Positions 7,037 through 14,360 of a stretch of 64,000 bases of DNA are shown one piece after another. Under the pieces are notes generated by a model that saw nothing but the letters and a program-made list of their open reading frames with translations, was not told the origin of the DNA and made no database searches. This stretch comes from Phycisphaera sp. (lineage in GTDB: Bacteria; Planctomycetota; Phycisphaerae; Phycisphaerales; Zrk34). The position numbers and the translations under genes were made by a program. The DNA lies in NCBI GenBank assembly GCA_016125285.1, contig WGMA01000037.1, positions 89,879-153,878 on the forward strand. The letters are read 5' to 3'. Position 1 is the first letter of the stretch. The number at the start of each line of letters is the position of its first letter.

Positions 7037-9820
7037 ATGATGGACAACTCACGCGAACAACTGCTGGGCTGGTGGGCGAGGTACCTGTGTACCCATCCGT
7101 GGCGGGTGTTGGCGCTGGCGTTGCTGCTCGCGGTGGCCGCGCTGATCCTGTCCGCCACGAGACTGACGTTTCAGTCGCAGCGCAACGCGCTGATCGATCC
7201 GGAACTGGAGTGGAACAAGCGGTTCATCCATTACCGCGAAGAGCTCGAGCCGTTCGACTCGATCGGTGTCGTCGTGGCGGTGCCGGACGGCGCCGATGGT
7301 CAGCAACGCGCCGAGGCGTTCATCGACACGCTGGCCAAGCGGCTCGACGCGGATCCGCACGTGCAGCGCGCGGTGTGGGGATTCGACCCACGCGAGGCGT
7401 CAGCGGCGCTGGTGCGGCTGCTGCCGTACGACGAGTTCGAGGCGAAGATGGCCGAGCTCGCCGCGTCGCGTTCGATGCTCGGCGCGACCTCCGCGGCGGA
7501 CCTGATCGAGACGATCGCACGCGGGCTCAATCAGCCCGGGCAGAGCGTCAGCCGAGAGCAGGCGCTGCACGAACTGATACTGCTCGAACACCTCATGCAG
7601 GGCATCGAGCGCGGCGTCGACGGCAAGCTTGACCTCGCGGAGATCGAACGCATCGGCCTCGAGGGCACGGAGACCTGGCGATACCTCACCAGCGAGGACG
7701 GCAAGCTGCTGTTCATCGACGTACACCCGGCCCTGTCGACCACGGACATGAACCCCTACACGCCCGCGGTCGACTCCTGCCGCCGCCTGCTGAGCGAGGC
7801 TCGCGCCGAGATGCCGGGCATCGACGCGGGCCTGACGGGTGTGCCGGTGATGGAGGCGGACGAAACCAAGATCGCCATGAGCGATTCGACACGCTGTTCG
7901 ATTATCGCCGTGATCGCGATCGCGCTGCTGCTGATCTGGGCGTACCACGGCTGGCGTCTCCCGACACTGGCGGTGCTGTCGCTGATGATCGCCGTGGCGT
8001 GGAGCTACGGGTTCGTGACGATCGCGATCGGTCACCTGCAGGTGCTCAGCGTGGTGTTCACCGTCATCCTGCTCGGTCTCGGCATCGACTTCGGCATCCA
8101 CCTGCTCAGCCGCTTCGAGCAGGTGCGTCACGACTTCCCCGACACGCTGGACGGCATGACCGACGCGATGGTCGACGCGTTGCAGAAGACCGGGCCGGGC
8201 ATCATCACCGGTGCGGTGACGACGGGCCTGGCGTTCGGCACGACGCTGCTGACGCAGTTCACGGGCATGGCGGAGATGGGCCTGATCGCGGGCGTCGGCG
8301 TGATGCTGTGCCTGGTGAGCATGCTCGGCGTGCTGCCCGCGCTGATGCGCGTGGCGCACGTGCAGCACGCGTACGTCAAACCCGTCGCGCAGCGCCGCTT
8401 CGACCTCTACGCGTTCAAGTGGCTGATGCCGTTCGTGCGACACCCCTGGCTGACGATCGTCGGCGCGATCATCGTCGCGGTGCTCAGCACCCTCACGATC
8501 CCGATGGTGCGATACGACAACGACCTGACGGACCTGCTACCGGAAGGCATGGAGTCGGTGGTGTGGCAGGACCGCATGCAGGCGCACAGCAACTCGGCGC
8601 TGTGGTACGGGGCGATGGTGGCGCGCAGCCGCGCCGAGGCGCGCGAGATGACGGAGGAGGCGCGGGCGTTGCCGGCCGTGGCGGGCGTCGGCGGGGCGGG
8701 GCTGCTGTTTCCGGAAGACGAGACGAAAAAGATCGAGCGGATCCGCGAGCTGCGCAATCAGCTCGGCGACCTGCTGACGACGGACGCCGCGGCCGGTCAC
8801 GCGCCGACCTCCGCGAGCGAACTCGGCCAGCGGCTGCGTGGCGCGATGCTCGGGCTCGGCGCGGCGCTGCAGCGACCGGATGTGGCGCAGGACACGAAGA
8901 TGCATGACACGCTCGTCGCGCTGCAGACGGTGCTGGCCCGCACGCTCGACAAGCTCGGCAGCGACGACTTCGCGGCGCACGCCGACGAGCGGATGAAAGC
9001 GATGCACGAGGCGCTGGTCCGCTGGCAGGACGGCATGCGTCGACGCATCAACGGCGCGCTGCAGGTCGACGAGCTGACGCCCGATCAGCTGCCGCCGCCG
9101 CTGCGTGCCCAGCTCGGCGAGGGCGTCGACCGCGGCGTCTACCTGGTCAAGCCTTACCCGCGCGAGAACGTGTGGGACCCGGTGAAGCTCAAGCCGTTCA
9201 TCGAGCAGATGCGCAGCGTCGATCCCAACGTGACCGGCACGCCGGTTCAGATCTACGAGTCGGGCCTGCTCATCCAGCGCAGCTACATCAAGGCGGGATG
9301 GATGGCGCTGCTGGCGGTGTTCGTCATCGTGCTGATCGACTTCCGGTCGTTCGTCGACGCGGCGCTGAGCCTGCTGCCGGTGAGCATCGGGTTCGTCACG
9401 ACGTTCGCGGCGCTGTGGCTGGTCGGCGTGCCGATCAACCCGGCGAACATCATCGTGCTGCCGCTGCTGTTCGGCATCGGCGTCGATTGCGGCGTGCACA
9501 TGCTGCACCGCTACCAGCAGGACCGGCGCGATCGCCCCGCGGGCCTTGCGGCGGGCACCGGCAAGGGCGTCGTGCTGACCAGCGCCACCACCCTCATCGG
9601 CTTCGCGCTGATGATGACCGCGCGGCATCGCGGCATCCAGTCGCTGGGGTTCGTGCTGACCGTCGGCATCGCGATGACGCTCATCGCGTGCCTGATCGTC
9701 ATGCCCGCCGTGCTCGAGCTGCGCAACCGCAACATCGCACGCAAGCGGCTCAAGTCGTGGTCGTGGTGGGGCGACAAGGCCGACGCCGCGGCGGCCGACG
9801 TCTCGAGCAAGGACGCGTGA
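7037..9820 (+). CDS. RND/MMPL-superfamily exporter, HpnN-like
   Basis: 927 residues from ATG 7037 (a second ATG follows directly). Layout is that of the RND/MMPL exporters: one N-terminal membrane helix (LALALLLAVAALILS), a large extracytoplasmic domain, a block of about five helices (from IIAVIAIALLLIWAYHGW to a helix ending near residue 465), another helix and a second extracytoplasmic domain, then a second block of helices ending near residue 900. The halves carry matching GLGIDFGIHLLSRF and GIGVDCGVHMLHRY motifs, whose Asp residues are expected to carry protons. The best match I can recall is HpnN, which moves hopanoids to the outer membrane, but no hopanoid biosynthesis genes are nearby, so lipid export is only a family-level guess. 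Confidence 0.85.
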   Translation: MMDNSREQLLGWWARYLCTHPWRVLALALLLAVAALILSATRLTFQSQRNALIDPELEWNKRFIHYREELEPFDSIGVVVAVPDGADGQQRAEAFIDTLAKRLDADPHVQRAVWGFDPREASAALVRLLPYDEFEAKMAELAASRSMLGATSAADLIETIARGLNQPGQSVSREQALHELILLEHLMQGIERGVDGKLDLAEIERIGLEGTETWRYLTSEDGKLLFIDVHPALSTTDMNPYTPAVDSCRRLLSEARAEMPGIDAGLTGVPVMEADETKIAMSDSTRCSIIAVIAIALLLIWAYHGWRLPTLAVLSLMIAVAWSYGFVTIAIGHLQVLSVVFTVILLGLGIDFGIHLLSRFEQVRHDFPDTLDGMTDAMVDALQKTGPGIITGAVTTGLAFGTTLLTQFTGMAEMGLIAGVGVMLCLVSMLGVLPALMRVAHVQHAYVKPVAQRRFDLYAFKWLMPFVRHPWLTIVGAIIVAVLSTLTIPMVRYDNDLTDLLPEGMESVVWQDRMQAHSNSALWYGAMVARSRAEAREMTEEARALPAVAGVGGAGLLFPEDETKKIERIRELRNQLGDLLTTDAAAGHAPTSASELGQRLRGAMLGLGAALQRPDVAQDTKMHDTLVALQTVLARTLDKLGSDDFAAHADERMKAMHEALVRWQDGMRRRINGALQVDELTPDQLPPPLRAQLGEGVDRGVYLVKPYPRENVWDPVKLKPFIEQMRSVDPNVTGTPVQIYESGLLIQRSYIKAGWMALLAVFVIVLIDFRSFVDAALSLLPVSIGFVTTFAALWLVGVPINPANIIVLPLLFGIGVDCGVHMLHRYQQDRRDRPAGLAAGTGKGVVLTSATTLIGFALMMTARHRGIQSLGFVLTVGIAMTLIACLIVMPAVLELRNRNIARKRLKSWSWWGDKADAAAADVSSKDA

Positions 9821-9827
9821 TCGCCCG

Positions 9828-10313
9828 TCAATCGCCGCGCTTGGCGCGACGACGCTCCTCGAAGAAGTCGCGCAGCATCCGACCGCACTCCTCCGCCATC
9901 ACGCCAGGCAGCAGGACCGCCCGGTGATTGAGGCGGTCGTCGTCACAGAGCCGATAGAGCGTTTCGACGGCCCCGGCCTTCGGGTCCGTCGCGCCGTAGA
10001 TTACGCGCCCGACACGCGCGTTGACGATCGCACCGGCGCACATCGGGCACGGTTCGAGCGTGACGGCCAGCGAACAATCGTTCAATCGCCAGTCGCCGAT
10101 CGCACGCGCCGCGGCGCGAATCGCCAGCAGTTCGGCGTGTCCCGTCGGGTCCGCGTCAGACTCACGGGTGTTGTGCGCCTCGGCGATCACCTCGTCGCCG
10201 CGGTACACGATCGCGCCGATCGGCACCTCGCCCATGTCCCACGCGCGCTGCGCCATCGTGAGCGCCTTGCGCATCATGGCGACGTCGATGTCAGTGGGTT
10301 GTGAATCGGTCAT
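9828..10313 (-). CDS. tadA: tRNA(adenine-34) deaminase TadA
   Basis: 161 residues with the complete zinc cytidine-deaminase-like site: H59-A-E61 in the first motif and P88-C89-P-M-C92 in the second; Glu61 is the proton shuttle. TadA converts the wobble adenosine of tRNA-Arg(ACG) to inosine in the cytoplasm. The NTRE segment (45-48) and the length fit the TadA/nucleoside deaminase group well. The gene converges on the RND exporter with only 7 bases between stops, and lies downstream of tatC on the same strand. A guanine deaminase or other nucleoside deaminase is the main alternative. Confidence 0.88.
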   Translation of the reverse strand: MTDSQPTDIDVAMMRKALTMAQRAWDMGEVPIGAIVYRGDEVIAEAHNTRESDADPTGHAELLAIRAAARAIGDWRLNDCSLAVTLEPCPMCAGAIVNARVGRVIYGATDPKAGAVETLYRLCDDDRLNHRAVLLPGVMAEECGRMLRDFFEERRRAKRGD

Positions 10314-10377
10314 GGCGTCAGAATCGCAAGAGCGCGATGTCAGTCGTTGACGGAAATGCGACTAAGGCGCGGCGCGA

Positions 10378-11451
10378 TCACGTGGTCGCCGGGAGCGTTT
10401 GATCCGCGTCGTCTTCTTCGTCCTCGTCTTCGTCATCATCATCGTCGTCGTCGTCGTCATCCCATTCGCTGTGGCGCTTGCCGACCATCCGGATGAGCAG
10501 GATGCCGAGTTCGTAGAGGGCGTACAGCGGCAACGCGAGGGCGAACATCGAGCCGGGGTCCGCGGGGGTGAGGACGGCTCCGATCACGAAGCAGCCGAAG
10601 AACGCGTACTTACGCACCGCGGCCGCCTGTTCATGGGTGATGAGGCCGATCCACCCCAGGATCAGCATCACCAGCGGCAGCTGGAACGCCACCGCGTTGG
10701 CCAGCGCCAGCGTCATCACCATGCTGATGTAGGCGCCGAGCTCGAACAGCGGCGTGATCATCGATTGCGATTTCGTGAGGCTCACCTTGTGCAGGTCTTT
10801 GCCGTCGAATACGCGGATCTCGCCCTCGGGCAGCTTGAACCACGCATCGCCCGGATTGGGCTTCGCGGGGTCCTCCCAACGCTGCGGCAGGTTCAGCGGC
10901 TTCTGGTCGACATGGCCTTCCGGCGGCTTCTCCGTGCCCTGAACGAGCGTCTCCTGCACCCATGTCGGCTTCAGGTCGTTCTCGTTGATCTGGAACCAGC
11001 CCGTCGTAAAGCTGATGAAGAACCACAGCGTGAACGGCAGCATCACGTAGTACATGAACGACAGGCCGAGGAACGTCAGCACGGCGCTGAACGGCGCCAG
11101 CCGCGTGACCAGCTTCCGTTCCGACGGATACAGCCCCGGCGCCACGAACATCCACAACTGCCACATCAGCCACGGCAGGCCGAGCACGATGCCACCGATG
11201 AAGGCGATCTTCATGTAGACCATGAACGCCGTCTGGGCGTCGGTGATGATGACCTGCGGCGGGAGCTTTGCAGCCACCTGCGCGGCGAATAGCGGCTGGC
11301 AGAGGAAGATGATCAGCTGGTTGCCGACGGCCAACAATGCCAGCGCGATAGCCACCGGGCCGATCAACCCGAGGATCAAGCGATAGCGCAGCTCCTCGAG
11401 GTGGTCCCCGAGACTCATGCGTACTTCTTCGGGATCTTTAACGGCAGCCAT
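10378..11451 (-). CDS. tatC: Sec-independent protein translocase TatC, with periplasmic insertion and acidic tail
   Basis: TatC is the twin-arginine signal receptor of the Tat translocon. The N-terminal SLGDHLEELRYR (13-24) is the family hallmark, followed by six predicted membrane helices (about 27-48, 77-96, 121-146, 240-265, 280-295, 300-322). Two features are unusual. About 80 polar residues (roughly 153-235) are inserted between helices 3 and 4, on the periplasmic side. The C-terminus (~331-349) is an almost unbroken Asp/Glu run, visible in DNA as a GTC-rich stretch near 10400-10460. At 357 residues it is about 100 longer than typical TatC. No tatA or tatB is visible in this window. Confidence 0.93.
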   Translation of the reverse strand: MAAVKDPEEVRMSLGDHLEELRYRLILGLIGPVAIALALLAVGNQLIIFLCQPLFAAQVAAKLPPQVIITDAQTAFMVYMKIAFIGGIVLGLPWLMWQLWMFVAPGLYPSERKLVTRLAPFSAVLTFLGLSFMYYVMLPFTLWFFISFTTGWFQINENDLKPTWVQETLVQGTEKPPEGHVDQKPLNLPQRWEDPAKPNPGDAWFKLPEGEIRVFDGKDLHKVSLTKSQSMITPLFELGAYISMVMTLALANAVAFQLPLVMLILGWIGLITHEQAAAVRKYAFFGCFVIGAVLTPADPGSMFALALPLYALYELGILLIRMVGKRHSEWDDDDDDDDDDEDEDEEDDADQTLPATT

Positions 11452-11575
11452 GGCGGGGTATCACACCATGATATGCGTGTGAAGGCAAGCGACGGACACG
11501 CCGGGATTTGGGAGGGAGATACAGATACCGACGTCGGCTAACGTCAGGTCGCGTCGGTGGTAGGGGCAATCCGCG

Positions 11576-11821
11576 TCAGTTCTTGCTGGTCGTCTTGGCG
11601 GCGTTGCGGCGACGCGGGCGAATCTTGCCGATCTGCAGGCGTTGCACGTGTTCCGAGGCGTACCACACACCCTTGCTGTAGGGGCGGTGCGAGGCACGGA
11701 TACAGACGAATCCCATGCCTTCCTCGTTACGGATCGAGCAAACTTTGCCCTTGAAGTCACCATTGATCGGGGCGACGATGTCGCCTTTCTTCAATGCCAG
11801 GCCATTGACGTCTTCGACCAT
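11576..11821 (-). CDS. Small protein with a possible SH3/KOW-like barrel (81 aa)
   Basis: Starts at ATG 11821 with AGGAG about 9 bases upstream. The first ~60 residues alternate short strands (LKKGDIVAPINGDFKGKVCSI ends in a turn), a pattern seen in KOW or SH3-like barrels. The last ~17 residues are strongly basic (RPRRRNAAKTTSKN), suggesting nucleic-acid contact. I do not recognise a named family and the function is unknown. It is transcribed divergently from the metallophosphoesterase gene, and a strong inverted repeat lies in its upstream region. Confidence 0.6.
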   Translation of the reverse strand: MVEDVNGLALKKGDIVAPINGDFKGKVCSIRNEEGMGFVCIRASHRPYSKGVWYASEHVQRLQIGKIRPRRRNAAKTTSKN

Positions 11822-11876
11822 ACCAACAGACTCCTGCGGTCAGGCGCGGGGCGCGGTGAAAAAAACAAAATATTCA

Positions 11877-11917
11877 GGGGAAACCGCCTTAGCAGGACCC
11901 GGAATTCCGGTTTCCCC
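11877..11917. repeat. Inverted repeat in the divergent intergenic region
   Basis: GGGGAAACC at 11877-11885 is perfectly complementary to GGTTTCCCC at 11909-11917, and the spacer holds a 12-base palindrome (CCGGAATTCCGG, 11899-11910). On the minus strand it precedes a T-rich stretch (complement of 11858-11870) about 60 bases upstream of the start of the small gene at 11821, so it could be an attenuator or protein-binding site for that gene. Confidence 0.5.
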
Positions 11918-11989
11918 AAGCATTTATGGCGTGCAGGCGACTGGAATGCGCGTCACTGTCGCCCGATCCTCACACCATCTATCCTACAA

Positions 11990-12023
11990 TACGTACTAGA
12001 TGCCCAGATTGTTCGAGTACGTA
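11990..12023. promoter_or_regulatory. Inverted repeat TACGTACT-N18-AGTACGTA before the metallophosphoesterase gene
   Basis: Eight-base arms at 11990-11997 and 12016-12023 are exact reverse complements, 20 bases before the GTG start. The region is AT-richer than its surroundings. It could be an operator or a leader hairpin; the sequence alone does not decide. Confidence 0.4.
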
Positions 12024-12042
12024 CAAAATTTTTGGAGCCGCC

Positions 12043-12915
12043 GTGGATCGCGAACATCGTCGTAAACGCCGTCGAGCCGCGATCCGCCACGCCATCTTCA
12101 CGCGTGGGGCGGTGCGACTGACCGGTGGTCGGGTCGCACGTCCTCGCCCCGGTAAAGACTTTGACGTTAACGGGCGTGTGGTTACGCTTCCTAAGCTTCC
12201 TGACGCATTATGCGGGATGACGATTACCCATCTGTCCGACCCGCACGTGGGCGAGTTGATCACGCCGGACCATCTGCCACACATCGTCGAATCAGCTAAC
12301 GAATTGGGGGGCGATCTTATTGCCGTGACGGGCGACTTCGTCGACTTTTCCAACGCGTATCTTCCCGCGGTGGTCGACGCGATGTCGAAACTCGAAGCCC
12401 CGCTGGGAGCGTGGTTTGTGCTCGGCAACCACGACTACCTCGACGACGGCGCCGAGGTCTGTCGGGCCTTCAAATCCGCGGGGCTCAACCTGCTGATGAA
12501 TGAGGGCCACCGCCTGGCGTTCCGCGATCACGCCATCGCGCTCGGCGGTATCGATTGGGCGGACAAACCCGCTGATCTGCAACGCCTCGTTCAACATACA
12601 TGTCGCGCCATGCCGCAGCAGGCCGACCTGCGCATCCTGCTCGCGCATCACCCGCACGCGTTCGATGCCGCGCAGGAGCTCGGCATCGGCCTCACGCTCT
12701 CCGGGCACACGCACGGCGGGCAACTCATCCTCTCCAACAACCACGGCAAGAAGGGCTCCATCGGCCTGGGTAACCTCGCGTTCCGCTACACACGCGGACT
12801 CTACGCACGCGGCGACTCACGGCTGTTCGTCTCTTCGGGCGTCGGCTCGTGGTTTCCGGTTCGCATCCAGTGTCCCGCGGAGATCACGCTGCTCGAACTC
12901 CAGGCTGAGCTCTGA
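12043..12915 (+). CDS. Calcineurin-like metallophosphoesterase (YaeI/LpxG-like)
   Basis: All metallophosphoesterase motifs are present in order: SDPHVG (D-x-H), TGDFVD (GD), GNHDY (GNHD), a HHPHAFD His region and SGHTHGGQ (GHTH), which together hold two metal ions. Spacing and the GHTHGGQ ending fit the YaeI/UDP-diacylglucosamine-hydrolase-like branch. I start at GTG 12043, since GGAG at 12034-12037 sits 5 bases before it; longer frames lack such a site. The N-terminus is very basic (REHRRKRRR) with no clear signal peptide, so a peripheral membrane location is possible. Substrate not determined; lipid pyrophosphate and phosphodiesters are both possible. Confidence 0.85.
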   Translation: MDREHRRKRRRAAIRHAIFTRGAVRLTGGRVARPRPGKDFDVNGRVVTLPKLPDALCGMTITHLSDPHVGELITPDHLPHIVESANELGGDLIAVTGDFVDFSNAYLPAVVDAMSKLEAPLGAWFVLGNHDYLDDGAEVCRAFKSAGLNLLMNEGHRLAFRDHAIALGGIDWADKPADLQRLVQHTCRAMPQQADLRILLAHHPHAFDAAQELGIGLTLSGHTHGGQLILSNNHGKKGSIGLGNLAFRYTRGLYARGDSRLFVSSGVGSWFPVRIQCPAEITLLELQAEL

Positions 12916-13050
12916 AGGCGCTCGCGGCTACGTGGTCTACGTCGTGCCAACCGACAGTTCTCAATTCTGCGCGATCACATTCAACGTGACGCTCGCCCGA
13001 CGCATATCACCTATCAGAACACTTGGGCCGAGCCCAGAAGGGGGACCGAC

Positions 13051-14001
13051 ATGGTCAATCCGCATCCGCAGCGCGTCCGTCGCATGAGTCACGCTCGACA
13101 TCGAGGCATCTCGCTGCTCGAGGTCATCGTTGTGCTGTTCGTAATCGCGGTTCTTGTGGGCTTCCTATTGCCGTCGTTGAGCCGATCCGACCACGGATCC
13201 AGTCGTACGATCTGCTCGTCGAACCTCGCCGGCATCTACAAGGCGATGTACACGTACTCTACGACCAACAAGGACAAGTTTCCGCGAGCGGGCGCGAGTG
13301 ATCCCGAGGGCGCGGCGATCGGATTCGCCGAGGGCAATCGACTGACCGGTGACGGGGCGGTGCTCGAGAACAACGTTACGGCGAGCCTCTGGATGTTGGT
13401 TCAGGATGGTTCGTGCGGAACGAAGAGCTTTGTCTGTGAATCGGACAAGGATTCTGAGCCGGACCCGCTGACGGTCGTCACACGCGGCGCGTTCACAGAG
13501 GAGCCCGTGATACTCGAGAAGACGTTTGATTTCGGCGGGGCGAAGGCGCTGAGCTATTCCGTGATGAACATGCACGATGGCATCGCGGGCAAACAGTGGA
13601 ACGCCGACGTCGATCCCGCGTGGATTCTGATGAGCGACGACAACAACGCGAACGACGCGGGCCCGGTCGACAAGGCGGCGCCTCACACGCGCATCAGGGC
13701 CGGCACGTGGGATGTCGAGGACCTTCAGTACGGCGAGAACAGCCAGAACCACTCAGAGGGCGAGGGCCAGAACTTCCTGTTCGGCGACAGTCACGTCAGC
13801 TTCACCAACGATCCGTTCCAGGGACCGTCGTACGACAACGCGATGGCGCTCGACGTGAATCCGGACCCGATGACGGAAGCGGCCGCGCCGCCAACACTCT
13901 CGAACGCCGCGATCAACGAAGCGAACCGCAAGACCGATGTCGTGCTGCTGCCGATCACGGGCAACGGCGGCGGGGCGGGCAGCCTCGATCCGTTTGATTG
14001 A
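13051..14001 (+). CDS. Type II secretion-like pseudopilin (H-X9-DG variant), paralogue 1
   Basis: A purine-rich AAGGGGG site precedes ATG 13051. The leader is long (19 residues) and ends RHRG, then ISLLEVIVVLFVIAVLVG: the class III prepilin site with Glu at +5, to be cut and N-methylated by prepilin peptidase. The rest is a soluble head shared with the gene at 24108: SSNLAGIYKAMYTYSTTNKD follows the helix, and near the C-terminus comes NHSEGEGQNFLFGDSHVSF. This resembles the planctomycetal H-X9-DG signature but with eleven residues between His and Asp, and DS in place of DG. Planctomycetes carry many such genes; the role may be in fibres or secretion at the cell surface. Confidence 0.88.
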   Translation: MVNPHPQRVRRMSHARHRGISLLEVIVVLFVIAVLVGFLLPSLSRSDHGSSRTICSSNLAGIYKAMYTYSTTNKDKFPRAGASDPEGAAIGFAEGNRLTGDGAVLENNVTASLWMLVQDGSCGTKSFVCESDKDSEPDPLTVVTRGAFTEEPVILEKTFDFGGAKALSYSVMNMHDGIAGKQWNADVDPAWILMSDDNNANDAGPVDKAAPHTRIRAGTWDVEDLQYGENSQNHSEGEGQNFLFGDSHVSFTNDPFQGPSYDNAMALDVNPDPMTEAAAPPTLSNAAINEANRKTDVVLLPITGNGGGAGSLDPFD

Positions 14002-14360
14002 CGCGTCGCCTGACGCGTGATGGCTCGTGTTGCGTCCCTTGGCCGCGGACGGGTCTCGATGGTGTGCGTGCCCCGGGGGCGCGTCACGTCGGGCCCGTCC
14101 GTGTCTGCGCGCGTATTAGTCATCACAGGCGCACTGTGCATATCGACAAACGCGCGCGGATCGGCGTTGAACTTCGCTGACTCCGACTATTTGGAACTAA
14201 GCATTGAGAGCAGCGATGCGCGCTCAGTGCGTGCGCGTCGAGACTTCGTCGCGAAGTTTTGACTGGGTTGTAACTCACAGCTAGGCTGTGCCAATACGTA
14301 GTCGATGCACGTCCGTCGGGCACGGCGGACACGGGTTTTCAAAATCCAACGAGACACACC
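14002..14360. other. Intergenic region, 359 bases, with small hairpins
   Basis: No convincing gene. A 7-base stem (14001-14007 with 14012-14018) begins at the stop codon of the pseudopilin gene. ACTTCG/CGAAGT (14243-14248 with 14252-14257) is followed by a short T run and could be a weak terminator. CACAGC/GCTGTG (14276-14281 with 14285-14290) forms another small hairpin. No clear promoter was found for the cytochrome gene. Confidence 0.5.
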
